This document shows, one piece after another, positions 8,296-18,292 of a stretch of 35,276 nt of DNA. The DNA lies in assembly GCA_018239845.1 (NCBI GenBank), contig JAFEGO010000035.1, positions 1-35,276 of the forward strand, in the 5' to 3' direction. Origin of the DNA: Verrucomicrobiota bacterium. GTDB lineage: Bacteria; Verrucomicrobiota; Verrucomicrobiia; Opitutales; Opitutaceae. Position 1 is the stretch's first letter. Every line of letters starts with the position of its first letter. The notes beneath the pieces were generated by a model. The model had not been told where the DNA came from. It searched no databases and saw only the letters and a program-made list of their open reading frames with translations. A program made the translations under genes and the position numbers.

Positions 8296-8691
8296 TCACT
8301 GGGTCCTGCCCAGCGCCGCCCAGATCACCCGCGCCAGCTCCTCCGACGGGATCGGTTTCACCAGGCACGCCGCCAGGCCGGCGAGCGAGACGCTGCGCGA
8401 GATCAGCTCCGGATTGGTATAGCCGGTGATCATGATCCGCATCGTGCCCGGGTGCCGCTCCTTCGCGAGCCGCAGGAAATCCAACCCGGTCGTATGGTGC
8501 ATCAGGTGGTCCGAGACCACGACGTCGTAAGAGCGCGTCGCCATCAGCTTTTCCGCCTGCTCGGCCGAGGCCGCGGTCTCCACGTCAAACTGCGGCGCGA
8601 GTCCGAGCTGCATCACCTGACGCAGCGGTGCCTCGTCCTCCACGAGCAGCACGCTCGGACGTTCGGGGAGTTGCGACGCCGTTGGCTTCAT
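8296..8691 (-). CDS. Receiver-only (CheY-like) response regulator B
   Basis: A 131-residue single receiver domain with no output domain. It has the acidic pocket VLLVEDE (E18, D19, E20), phospho-acceptor D61 in VVVSDHLM, the switch Thr in MITGYT and the invariant Lys in LVKPI. Such proteins accept phosphate from a histidine kinase and act by protein contact or as phosphorelay intermediates. It follows the paralogous regulator on the same strand after a 19-bp gap, so the two are probably one transcript. No kinase is present in the window. The two receivers share the unusual SDHLM acceptor context and a similar TGY-x-xPE segment, pointing to a local duplication. Confidence 0.9.
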   Translation of the reverse strand: MKPTASQLPERPSVLLVEDEAPLRQVMQLGLAPQFDVETAASAEQAEKLMATRSYDVVVSDHLMHHTTGLDFLRLAKERHPGTMRIMITGYTNPELISRSVSLAGLAACLVKPIPSEELARVIWAALGRTQ

Positions 8692-8710
8692 GGCGTCGCG
8701 TCTCTCGCAC

Positions 8711-9136
8711 TCAGCCCGCCGCCACGCTCACGTCGTGCGCGCGGGCCGCATCCTGCACCACCTTGAGCAGCTCCGTGATGGAGATCGGCTTGAGCAGGTA
8801 GCGGAAAAGGGCGGCCTCGTTCACCGAGCGCATCAGCATCTCAGGCTTCATGTATCCGGTCACCAGCACGCGCTGGGTATGGGGAAACTCCTCGCGCGCG
8901 CGCACCAGCAGGTTCATGCCGTTGCCGCCGGGCATCAGGTGGTCGGAGATGATCACCTTGAAGGATTTCTTGTGCAGGATGAACTCCGCCTCGCGCGCCG
9001 ACTGCGCCGTCGTCACCTCGAAGGCCGTGCTGAGCGCGGCCGCATAGATGTCGAGCATGGGCTTCTCGTCGTCGATCACCAGGACGGCGTCCTTGGGGGC
9101 GGGGGTTGACGCAGGTTTTGCATCCGAAGGTTTCAT
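8711..9136 (-). CDS. Receiver-only (CheY-like) response regulator A
   Basis: A 141-residue receiver domain after a short Ser/Pro/Ala-rich lead (MKPSDAKPASTPAPK). It has the acidic pair in VLVIDDE, acceptor D65 in VIISDHLMPGG, the switch Thr in VTGYM and Lys in LLKPI. The frame is open upstream to a TTG at 9172, but the ATG at 9136 is preferred. It is first in a likely two-gene operon with regulator B. The divergent ankyrin-like gene starts 126 bp away, leaving room for two promoters. The partner kinase is unknown. Both receivers may serve one phosphorelay or compete for one kinase; that is inference. Confidence 0.88.
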   Translation of the reverse strand: MKPSDAKPASTPAPKDAVLVIDDEKPMLDIYAAALSTAFEVTTAQSAREAEFILHKKSFKVIISDHLMPGGNGMNLLVRAREEFPHTQRVLVTGYMKPEMLMRSVNEAALFRYLLKPISITELLKVVQDAARAHDVSVAAG

Positions 9137-9262
9137 CGGAGGTGAGCGTGGATTCCGCGGCGGGCTTGGCAAACCGAAAGCGGGTCGCGGTTCCTGCGTT
9201 GGTGACGGGATTTAGGTTTGCTTCCGGCCGCGACCGAAACTTTCATCACCGCCCAAGCGCCC

Positions 9263-10288
9263 ATGGAAAGTCCAGACCTCCATCAAGCCGCCCGCACCGG
9301 CCAGCTCGATCTCCTGCCCGCCGCCGCCCTCACCGTCGAGCGGCTCACCGCGCGCAACTCCTCCGGCAACACCCCGCTCCACTCCGCCGCGAAGTACGGC
9401 GCCCTGAGCGTGATCCCCGCCGCCGTGCTCACCGCCGAGAACCTTTCGCTGCGCAACGACTCCGGATACACGCCGCTCCACCACGCCGCCCTCGGCGGCC
9501 ACCTCGACCAGGTGCCCGCGCAATTTCTGACGCCCGATCTCCTCGGCATCATCAGCAACTCCGGCTACACCGTCTTTCACGTCGCCGCCGCCAACGGCCA
9601 TCTCGACCAGCTGCCCGCCGCGCTCCTCACCCCCGCGCTCCTGCTCCAGCGCACCCACCTCGGCAATACCCTGCTGCACGAGGCGGCGGAGGCCGGCACG
9701 CTCGACCGCCTCCCGGCCGTGTGGCTCACCGCGGAAAATCTCGCCGAGCCCAATCTCGGCGGCGAATCCGTCCTCCACGTCGCCGCCTTCAACGGCCACC
9801 TCGACCAGCTCCCGCCCGCGCTGCTCACCACCGCGGCCCTCCTGCGCAAGACCAACACCGGCGACACCGTGATCCACGCCGCCGCCATCTCCGGCCACCT
9901 CGGCCAGATCCCCTCCGCCGCGCTGACCCACGACAACCTCGTGCTCTCCAGCAAGACCGGCTTCACCGCGATCCACGCCGCCGCCGAGTCCGGCCAGCTG
10001 GACCAGATCCCCTCGGACCGCCTCACCGCCGATCTCCTCCTCACGCGCAACGACAACGGCGACACCCCGCTCCACGCCGCCGCCTACGAAGGTCACCTCG
10101 ACCAGGTACCCGAGCGCCTGCTGACGTTGGAGAATCTCAACGTCCGCAACTACGACCGCGTGAGCGTGGGCCGCACCGCCATCAACCGCGGCTTCACCCA
10201 CCAGATCCCGCCCGCGCACCGTCCCAAGGAGCCCGGCCCCGTCGGCCGCTTCCTCACCAAGATCGGCGCGACCACGCCTCCGTTCTGA
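9263..10288 (+). CDS. Ankyrin-like protein with nine to ten 33-residue repeats of a distinctive subtype
   Basis: A 341-residue protein made almost wholly of 33-residue units. The unit begins like an ankyrin repeat (NTPLHxAAxxGHL) but continues DQLPxxLLTxxNLxxRNxxG instead of the usual VVKLLLEAGADVNAKD. Nine clear units and a decayed tenth can be counted from residue 5 to about 325. No signal peptide or membrane segment is visible, so it is probably cytoplasmic. Ankyrin stacks bind other proteins; the partner is not evident. The frame opens at a TTG at 9218, but the ATG at 9263 (MESPDLHQAARTGQ) sits exactly at the first repeat and was chosen. It is divergent from the response regulators. Confidence 0.85.
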   Translation: MESPDLHQAARTGQLDLLPAAALTVERLTARNSSGNTPLHSAAKYGALSVIPAAVLTAENLSLRNDSGYTPLHHAALGGHLDQVPAQFLTPDLLGIISNSGYTVFHVAAANGHLDQLPAALLTPALLLQRTHLGNTLLHEAAEAGTLDRLPAVWLTAENLAEPNLGGESVLHVAAFNGHLDQLPPALLTTAALLRKTNTGDTVIHAAAISGHLGQIPSAALTHDNLVLSSKTGFTAIHAAAESGQLDQIPSDRLTADLLLTRNDNGDTPLHAAAYEGHLDQVPERLLTLENLNVRNYDRVSVGRTAINRGFTHQIPPAHRPKEPGPVGRFLTKIGATTPPF

Positions 10289-10296
10289 GGGCTCGG

Positions 10297-10353
10297 GTAG
10301 CGCAGGCGTCCCGCCTGCCGTCGCACCGTTGGCAGGCGGGACGCCTGCGCTAC
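10297..10353. repeat. Perfect GTAG-headed palindrome, 23-bp arms
   Basis: Arms at 10297-10319 and 10331-10353 are perfect inverted copies around an 11-base loop, starting GTAGCGCAGGCG and ending CGCCTGCGCTAC. It begins 8 bases after the ankyrin-like gene and lies upstream of enolase. It resembles REP elements headed by GTAG, such as the SMAG repeats of Stenotrophomonas, which are mobilised by RAYT transposases. Confidence 0.9.
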
Positions 10354-10424
10354 TTTCATCATGCCGCAACGCGGACTTGCACCGCTGCGCCCGCCCCGGC
10401 ACATCTATTGCTCCTTTTCTCTAA

Positions 10425-11702
<1,278 letters not shown>

Positions 11703-11703
11703 G

Positions 11704-11728
11704 TAGCGCCGGCATCCTGCCGGCACTC
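11704..11728 (+). repeat. Short GTAG-headed hairpin after enolase
   Basis: GTAGCGCCGGCATCCTGCCG begins one base after the eno stop codon and forms gccggc-atcct-gccggc. It has the same GTAG head as the larger palindromes but only one short hairpin, so it may be a decayed or half element. It is followed directly by the eno terminator. Confidence 0.65.
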
Positions 11729-11738
11729 GTCTCTCTCA

Positions 11739-11772
11739 GGCCGGGCTTAAACGCCCGGCCTTTTTCTTTTTC
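11739..11772 (+). terminator. eno: Rho-independent terminator of eno
   Basis: A GC-rich 8-9 bp stem (aggccgggc with gcccggcct) around loop ttaaac runs straight into a T-rich tract (tttttctttttc). It lies 37 bases after the enolase stop and is the clearest intrinsic terminator of this part of the window. Confidence 0.9.
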
Positions 11773-11859
11773 CGCCGCGGGGAACCACGCGGTCCTAAAT
11801 CGCGTCAATCCCCTCGACTCCCCGCACCTCCGCCGTAGTTTGACCTCCTGCGTCGTATC

Positions 11860-12516
11860 ATGAAAACCACCGCCTTTGCCGCCCTGCTCCTTCTGGCCGC
11901 CCCTGCCTTCGCCGCCGACGCGCCGCCGCCGGCCGCCGAGCCCAAGCCCAACGTGAAGGACGAGCTGAAAACCCTCGTGATCGAGGACGCCAAAAAGCAG
12001 CCCGTGGCCCCGGCGCCCGCTGCGGCCACGCCCGGCGCTCCCGCCCCCGTCGCCTCGAACCCCCTTGCCCCTGCGATCCCTCCGCTCACGCCGGCCGCAC
12101 TTCCGCCCGCCCCGCCCAAGCCGGCCGCGCCGACGACTCCGCCCGCCTCCGAGGCCACCGCCGCCCTGCCCCGCGTCGAGGTGCGCAGCACCCGCATCAC
12201 CGAGATGGACCTCAAGATCCGTCAGCAGGAAAAGGACATCGCCCGCGAACAGGAGAAGACCAAGCCCACCGAGATGGACAAGGCGCTCAACGGTTCGAAA
12301 GTTTCCAAGGCCCTTTCCATCTTCGGCGGCCAGTCCGCCGATACGCGCGCCGGCTTCGCCGAGGAGCGCGTCGCCATGATGGAAGCCGAGAAGGACGTCA
12401 TGGAAGCCATCAAGCAGGCCAAGACCAAGGAAGAGAAAGAGGATCTGCAGAAACAGCTCAACGAGCTGCAGGACGCCCGCCGCGACCTCGAGAAGGCCTC
12501 GCGCGAATCCAGGTAA
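11860..12516 (+). CDS. Secreted Pro/Ala-rich protein with C-terminal coiled coil, function unknown
   Basis: A 218-residue protein I do not recognise. Residues 1-19 are a clear Sec signal peptide (MKTTAFAALLLLAAPAFAA), likely cleaved after AFA-A. Residues about 20-105 are rich in Pro and Ala (runs such as PAPAAATPGAPAP) and probably disordered. Residues about 115-218 are charged and heptad-like (EMDLKIRQQEKDIAREQEK and later LQKQLNELQDARRDLEKA), predicting a coiled coil. A periplasmic spacer or scaffold is the likeliest type, but no function can be given. It lies alone between the eno terminator and a convergent methyltransferase. Confidence 0.75.
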   Translation: MKTTAFAALLLLAAPAFAADAPPPAAEPKPNVKDELKTLVIEDAKKQPVAPAPAAATPGAPAPVASNPLAPAIPPLTPAALPPAPPKPAAPTTPPASEATAALPRVEVRSTRITEMDLKIRQQEKDIAREQEKTKPTEMDKALNGSKVSKALSIFGGQSADTRAGFAEERVAMMEAEKDVMEAIKQAKTKEEKEDLQKQLNELQDARRDLEKASRESR

Positions 12517-12537
12517 GCCGGGCCGCGGTGGATTGAG

Positions 12538-12604
12538 GTAGTAGCGTGCTTGCACGCGATTCCCTGCAGGCGGGCACACTCATCGCGTGCAAGCACGCTC
12601 CTAC
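12538..12604. repeat. GTAG-headed palindrome, 23-bp arms with one mismatch
   Basis: Arms at 12538-12560 and 12582-12604 are inverted copies with one mismatch, around a 21-base loop. The head is GTAGTAGCGTGC and the tail GCACGCTCCTAC. Arm length equals that of the palindrome at 10297 although the arm sequence differs. It fills the gap between two converging genes and could form a bidirectional terminator. Confidence 0.9.
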
Positions 12605-12615
12605 GCCCTGAGCCG

Positions 12616-13785
<1,170 letters not shown>

Positions 13786-13828
13786 GCCGCCACCTTGGGC
13801 GACTCGCGCCGCCTGCGCCAAACTTAAA

Positions 13829-14725
13829 TCACCGCGTCCCGGTCGCCACCGGCGGCAGCGTCCGCAAATAAGCCCACAGCGCGCCCAGCTCGGTGTCGTT
13901 CATCGCGGCAAAACCCCGCGGCATCACCGGGCTCAGCGCCGTGCCGTCGGGCCGCTGGCTCGCGCGGATCGCACGGAAGAAATCGGCCTCGGTCCATTTC
14001 GCGAGGTCGCCCGTGGCGTGCGGGGTGAGGTTGCGCGCGGGCGGCCAGTCCGGCGGGCCGATCGCGATTTTGCCGCCCGAGAGATTCGGGCCGTGGCAGC
14101 CCGAGCAGGCCACCGCGAGATATTTGCCGTACTCCGCCGTCACCGCCGGCGTGACGACCGGAGGCACGAGGTGGGCGTGGTCGATCACGTCGGCCGAGAG
14201 TTTCATCTTGCCCGTGGCCAGCAGCACGCGTGAGACCGGCCCGAAGGACAGCGGCACATCCGCGCGCTCGACCGCCGGGAGGGTCTTCATGAACGCCACG
14301 AGCGCGCCCACGTCGGCATCCGAGAGTTTCGAGTACTCTTCCGAGGGCATGATGAAGACGCCGTGCCCGTCGCGCGCCACGCCGTGGCGGATCGCGCGCA
14401 CCCAGTCGAGGTCCGTGTAGCCCGCCATCGCGGCAGAGCCGGGCGTGAGGTTGCGCCCGTAGATGCGCCCCATCGCGCCGTCGTCCATCACCTTCGCCCC
14501 GGCAAAATCCTTCCCGTGGCAATCCACGCAACCGCGCGACAACGCGAGATGCTCGCCCCGCTTCACCGCTTCCGGACCCGTCGGAATTGCGATGGGTTGC
14601 ACCGCCACGGGGTGCGTGCGCGTGAGCTTCGCGTTGCTGGAGACATAGACGATCACCGCACCGATCACGATCAGGCCCACCAGTCCGAGCACAGTGCAAG
14701 CCAGCCATTTGAGGAGTTTTTTCAT
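13829..14725 (-). CDS. Membrane-anchored dihaem cytochrome c
   Basis: A 298-residue protein. Residues 1-27 form an N-terminal membrane anchor (KWLACTVLGLVGLIVIGAVI), so the rest lies in the periplasm. There are two c-type haem sites: C66-V-D-C69-H70 and C207-S-G-C210-H211. Candidate distal ligands are Met126 (IMPSEEY) and Met268 (VMPRGF), each followed by an end helix of the type DADVGALVAFMKTLP or DTELGALWAYLRTLP, typical of class I cytochrome c domains. It would carry electrons between periplasmic redox partners; no oxidase or dehydrogenase is adjacent. Another ATG at 14779 would add 18 residues, but the membrane anchor begins right at the 14725 start. It may share a transcript with rlmI. 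Confidence 0.88.
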   Translation of the reverse strand: MKKLLKWLACTVLGLVGLIVIGAVIVYVSSNAKLTRTHPVAVQPIAIPTGPEAVKRGEHLALSRGCVDCHGKDFAGAKVMDDGAMGRIYGRNLTPGSAAMAGYTDLDWVRAIRHGVARDGHGVFIMPSEEYSKLSDADVGALVAFMKTLPAVERADVPLSFGPVSRVLLATGKMKLSADVIDHAHLVPPVVTPAVTAEYGKYLAVACSGCHGPNLSGGKIAIGPPDWPPARNLTPHATGDLAKWTEADFFRAIRASQRPDGTALSPVMPRGFAAMNDTELGALWAYLRTLPPVATGTR

Positions 14726-14782
14726 GGGTAGGGGCGCTTGTTCAAGAGGCCCGCCGCCTTCATCGCAAACCGATTTCATAAG

Positions 14783-14855
14783 TTAACCGCGAATACACTT
14801 CGGCGCCGCCGCCCGCTTTTTGGCCCGCGTGAATTCGCGTGCATTCGCGGGGCCA
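14783..14855. repeat. 10-bp repeat array with distal inverted copy, upstream of prfC
   Basis: Three decamers at 14826-14855 (cgcgtgaatt, cgcgtgcatt, cgcggggcca). An inverted related word (ccgcgaatacac) lies near 14787, so the whole can fold back on itself. It fills the 150-bp divergent gap between the cytochrome and release factor 3 genes, where their promoters must also lie. Confidence 0.7.
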
Positions 14856-14878
14856 AATCTCTTCCCTTGGCGGTCCTC

Positions 14879-16519
14879 ATGCCCACGCCTGCCCAGGAAA
14901 TTGCCCGCCGCCGCACGTTCGCGATCATCTCCCATCCCGACGCGGGCAAGACCACGCTCACCGAAAAGTTCCTCCTCTACGGCAACGCCATCCATCTCGC
15001 CGGCTCCGTCACCGCGCGCAAGAACCAGCGCGCCACCGCCTCCGACTGGATGGAACTGGAGAAGCAGCGCGGCATTTCCATCAGCTCGACCGTCCTGCAG
15101 TTCGACTACAACGGCTTTGCGGTCAACCTGCTCGACACCCCCGGCCACAAGGACTTCTCCGAGGACACCTACCGCGTGCTCACCGCTGTTGACGCCGTGG
15201 TCATGGTGATCGACGCCGCCAAGGGTATCGAGGCCCAGACGCGCAAGCTCTTCGAGGTCTGCCGCCGCCGTGGCGTGCCGATCTTCACCTTCATGAACAA
15301 GTGCGACCGGCCCACGCGCAACGCCCTCGAGCTCCTCGACGAGCTCGAGCAGGTGCTCGGCCTGCAGTCGTCGCCCGTCATCTGGCCCCTCGGCAACGGC
15401 CCGTCGTTCCGCGGCGTATTCGACCGCCGGAGCCGCGAGGTTCACCTCTTCGAGCGCACCCCCGGCGGCAAGTACCAGGCGCCGGTCAACGTCACCTCCC
15501 TGGAGGACGACTTCGTCCGCACCAAGCTCGACGACTACACCTTCGACCAGGTCCGGGAGCAGCTCGACATGCTCGACGGCGCGGGGCATCCCTTCGACCT
15601 CGCGGCCGTCCGCGCCGGTCAGCAGACGCCCGTGTATTTCGGCAGCGCCGTAAATAATTTCGGCATCCAGCTCCTGCTCGACGGCTTCCTCAAGGACTCG
15701 ATCCCGCCCCAGCCGCACAAGTCGGTTTCGATCCAAAATCCGAAGTCCGGCATCGAGGACCGGATCGTGCCGGTGGACTACCCGAAGTTCTCCGCCTTCG
15801 TCTTCAAAATCCAAGCCAACATGGACCCGCGCCACCGCGACCGCATCGCCTTCGTGCGCATTTGCTCGGGCAAGTTCGAGCGCGACATGATGGTCACGCA
15901 CCAGCGTACGGGCAAAACGATGCGCCTTTCCTCCTCGCACAAGCTCTTCGGCCAGGAACGCGAGACGGTGGACGAGGCCTGGCCTGGCGACGTCATCGGC
16001 CTCGTCGGCCACAGCGAGTTCGGCATCGGCGACACGCTCACCGAGGACAAGACAATCTATTACGACGAGATCCCGCGCTTCCCGCCCGAGGTCTTCACCT
16101 TCATCGCCAACCCGAGCCCCGCCGACGCCAAGAAATTCCGCGCCGGCCTCGACCAGCTCCTGCAAGAGGGCGTCGTCCAGTCGATCACGCTCCGCGCCGG
16201 TATGACGACCTCGACGCTGCTCGCCGCGGTCGGTGTGCTGCAGTTCGAAGTCGTGCAATGGCGCCTCCAGTCCGAGTACAACGCCGAGTCGCGCCTCGAT
16301 CCCGCGCCGTGGTCCGTGATGAAATGGCTCGCCGCCGCCGAGCCCGGCCAGCCCGCGCCCGACACCTCGCGCCTGCTCACCCCGAGCGGCGTCGCCTTCG
16401 GCACCGACAAGCTCGGCCAGACCGTCGCGCTCTTCCCGAGCGAGTGGACCATGCGCTACTTCGCCGAGAAAAACGCCGACGTGAAGCTCCACGACCTCCC
16501 CCTCGAGCAGAAGGGTTGA
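14879..16519 (+). CDS. prfC: Peptide chain release factor 3
   Basis: RF3 is the GTPase that removes RF1 and RF2 from the ribosome after termination. This 546-residue protein is slightly longer than the usual roughly 530. The G domain has P-loop SHPDAGKTT (residues 18-26), the switch I region RATASDWMELEKQRGISI, DTPGHKDFSED and NKCD. The RF3-specific KIQANMDPRHRDRIAF follows near residue 310. The open frame continues upstream for 47 codons, but that part runs through the decamer repeat; the ATG at 14879 matches the family start MPTPAQEIARRRTFAIISHP. A 7-bp repeat insert lies at residues 285-296, just before the FVFKIQANMDP region, and accounts for part of the extra length. Confidence 0.96.
   Translation: MPTPAQEIARRRTFAIISHPDAGKTTLTEKFLLYGNAIHLAGSVTARKNQRATASDWMELEKQRGISISSTVLQFDYNGFAVNLLDTPGHKDFSEDTYRVLTAVDAVVMVIDAAKGIEAQTRKLFEVCRRRGVPIFTFMNKCDRPTRNALELLDELEQVLGLQSSPVIWPLGNGPSFRGVFDRRSREVHLFERTPGGKYQAPVNVTSLEDDFVRTKLDDYTFDQVREQLDMLDGAGHPFDLAAVRAGQQTPVYFGSAVNNFGIQLLLDGFLKDSIPPQPHKSVSIQNPKSGIEDRIVPVDYPKFSAFVFKIQANMDPRHRDRIAFVRICSGKFERDMMVTHQRTGKTMRLSSSHKLFGQERETVDEAWPGDVIGLVGHSEFGIGDTLTEDKTIYYDEIPRFPPEVFTFIANPSPADAKKFRAGLDQLLQEGVVQSITLRAGMTTSTLLAAVGVLQFEVVQWRLQSEYNAESRLDPAPWSVMKWLAAAEPGQPAPDTSRLLTPSGVAFGTDKLGQTVALFPSEWTMRYFAEKNADVKLHDLPLEQKG
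15731..15765 (+). repeat. In-frame 5 x 7-bp array inside prfC
   Basis: Five degenerate heptamers: atccaaa, atccgaa, gtccggc, atcgagg, accggat. They encode about SIQNPKSGIEDR, RF3 residues 285-296, at the junction between the G domain and the second domain. The peptide resembles those made by the uvrA inserts (SKIENPESKIP, NPVSGIKNPV). Confidence 0.7.
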
Positions 16520-16591
16520 GCCGAATAGCCCAATCCTCCCGGGCTGATTTGTCTTTACCCGGACCGCCAGCCGCGCCTAATCCGCCACCAT

Positions 16592-17008
16592 ATGATCGAA
16601 CGCCGTGAGTTCCTCCGTTACCTCGCTTTGACCGGTGTGGCTGCTGCGGTCGGTCCTTCGCTCGTGAACGTGATCGCCCGTCCCGCGCCCGCTGCGGCGG
16701 ACCAGCCGGTCGCCGGCGTTATGAGCGCCGCGGCTTTTTCAAAGCACGCGGGCAGCCGTTTTCACGTCGAGGACGGTAGCGCCGGCGGCCAGTGGCTTTC
16801 CTTGGAAAAGATCCGAACCGGCCGCGTCCAGCCGAACGTCGAGTGTTTTTCCCTGCTGTTCCACGGCCCGGCCTCGGCTCCGATGGCTGGCGGCACCTAC
16901 CGCCTCACCCACGCTGACCTGGGCGTCATGGACGTGCATGTCATCCCCGGGACCACGGAAGACGGCTGCAGCCGTTACCGCGCCTCCTTCGCGCGGAAGA
17001 TCGCATAA
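16592..17008 (+). CDS. Tat-exported DUF6916-like protein
   Basis: A 138-residue protein with a twin-arginine signal: MIERREFLRYLALTGVAAAVG, followed by an Ala-rich stretch to about residue 36. The mature part (about 45-138) has the pattern F-SLLFHGP-x-GGTYRLTHADLGVMDVHVIPG, then a terminal YRASFARK. I recognise this as the DUF6916 type, which I recall from neighbourhoods of tail-collar proteins; its biochemical role is unknown. The Tat signal means it would be exported folded. It heads the region leading to the two collar genes on the same strand. It ends 71 bp before the first Nif11-like gene, so co-transcription is possible. Confidence 0.75.
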   Translation: MIERREFLRYLALTGVAAAVGPSLVNVIARPAPAAADQPVAGVMSAAAFSKHAGSRFHVEDGSAGGQWLSLEKIRTGRVQPNVECFSLLFHGPASAPMAGGTYRLTHADLGVMDVHVIPGTTEDGCSRYRASFARKIA

Positions 17009-17079
17009 GTCCCGCTGCGGGTCCACCCGCCGATTCGCGCGGGATTGTCTGTCGTGTCCGCGTGCAGCATCTCATCCGC

Positions 17080-17313
17080 ATGCCCGATTCCGTCTCCGAC
17101 TCCAGTCCACGCCAAGGCTTCGCGGCCTTCAAGGCCTTGGTCATCGCGAGTCCCGCGCTGTTTCAGGAACTGGCCGCCGAGGAACACCCCATGCGCTTTC
17201 AAGACCGTGTCATCGAACTGGCCCGGCTTCATGGCTGCGCTGTCAGCAGGGAAGAGCTTGAGGCCGAGACCCGGCTGGCCCGGCGCCGATGGATTGAGAG
17301 GCGGGTGCTATGA
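17080..17313 (+). CDS. Nif11-like small protein, copy 1
   Basis: A 77-residue protein with a Nif11-like helical domain: residues about 11-60, AAFKALVIASPALFQELAAE, then a variable loop and VIELARLHGCAVSREELEAE. It ends in a charged tail with Trp (ARRRWIERRVL). In RiPP pathways Nif11 domains serve as leader sequences, but here there is no double-Gly cleavage site and no core peptide. Its stop overlaps the sulfotransferase start as ATGA at 17310, so the two are translationally coupled. The same arrangement recurs at 18995-19231. The ATG at 17080 was chosen over an earlier in-frame GTG at 17062. Its role as a partner or substrate-presenting domain for the sulfotransferase is inference. Confidence 0.7.
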   Translation: MPDSVSDSSPRQGFAAFKALVIASPALFQELAAEEHPMRFQDRVIELARLHGCAVSREELEAETRLARRRWIERRVL

Positions 17314-18281
17314 GCGAACCCAGCCTGCAGGGTTGGACGCCCCTCAGCCTGACGGGCAGTACCGACGGGCCCGCGGTGGACTGGTGTAATTTCGGCCCGG
17401 TCCGGTTTACCGATTCGTTCTTCGAACAGACCGCGGCGCGCGCGTTGCGCAATCCCGCCCGCCAACTTTTCCGCCGCCAGACCGGGCTCGAGGTGCTGGA
17501 GCACTGGGATGAGCGCGTGCCCAGTGTGCGGCCCACCGGGTTTATCTACCATCTCTCGCGCTGCGGTTCCACCCTCGCCGCCCAGATGCTCGCGGCGTCG
17601 CCGCGCAACATTGCCCTCTCCGAGCCCATTCCCTTCGACCAGGTGCTCAGCCTGCCCCTCGCCGACGACGAGGCGAATTCGCGGAGGATCGCCTGCCTCC
17701 GTGGCGTCGTGCACGCGATGGCGCAGCCCCGGGCCGGGGAAACGCGCTGCTTCATCAAGGTCGACAGCTGGCACACGCATGCGCTGCCGCTGATCCACGC
17801 GGCATTTCCTGATGTGCCGTGGATTTTTCTCTATCGTGATCCCGTGGAAGTGCTCGTTTCGCATCACCGGCAACGCGGCGGCCAGATGATCCCCGGGCTG
17901 ATGAATGCCCGGTTGTTCGGGCTCGATCCGGCCGAGGTGTTGCGCATGTCCCCCGATGAATACTGCGCCCATGTGCTCGCCAGCATCAGCCGCGCTGTGC
18001 TGCGCCACGCCGGGCTGGGCCACAGCCGTTTCATCAATTACCGGCAGCTTCCGGGCATCCTCTGGGAATCCCTCGGTGATTTCTTCGGTGCCGAATTCGC
18101 CCCGGAGGAAATCGCGCTGATGCGCGAAGCCTCGTGCATCAGCGCCAAGCAGCCCCACCAATCCTTCGCCCCCGACGCCGCCGAGAAACAGTCCGCCGCC
18201 ACCGAGGAGATCCGCCGGCTCGCCGCCACGCACCTCGCCGGGCCCTACGCGCAGATGGAAGCCCTGCGCGCCGGAGCCTGA
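17310..18281 (+). CDS. Sulfotransferase family protein, copy 1
   Basis: A 323-residue cytosolic-type sulfotransferase, predicted to move sulfate from PAPS to a protein, peptide or small molecule. The PAPS 5'-phosphate loop is FIYHLSRCGSTL (residues about 78-89), and the 3'-phosphate motif is FLYRDPVEVLVSHH (about 172-185). The N-terminal WTPLSLTG and GPAVDWCNFG stretch recurs in the second copy. No signal peptide or membrane segment is visible. It overlaps the Nif11-like gene by 4 bp and converges with the beta-hydroxylase gene with only 11 bp between stops. The substrate is unknown; the nearby collar proteins are candidates by context only. Confidence 0.85.
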   Translation: MSEPSLQGWTPLSLTGSTDGPAVDWCNFGPVRFTDSFFEQTAARALRNPARQLFRRQTGLEVLEHWDERVPSVRPTGFIYHLSRCGSTLAAQMLAASPRNIALSEPIPFDQVLSLPLADDEANSRRIACLRGVVHAMAQPRAGETRCFIKVDSWHTHALPLIHAAFPDVPWIFLYRDPVEVLVSHHRQRGGQMIPGLMNARLFGLDPAEVLRMSPDEYCAHVLASISRAVLRHAGLGHSRFINYRQLPGILWESLGDFFGAEFAPEEIALMREASCISAKQPHQSFAPDAAEKQSAATEEIRRLAATHLAGPYAQMEALRAGA

Positions 18282-18292
18282 GCGGGAGCTTT

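Noticed and set aside
10354..10424. Promoter for enolase (TTGCAC at 10377)
   Set aside because: No -10 resembling TATAAT at 16-18 bp; too weak to list.
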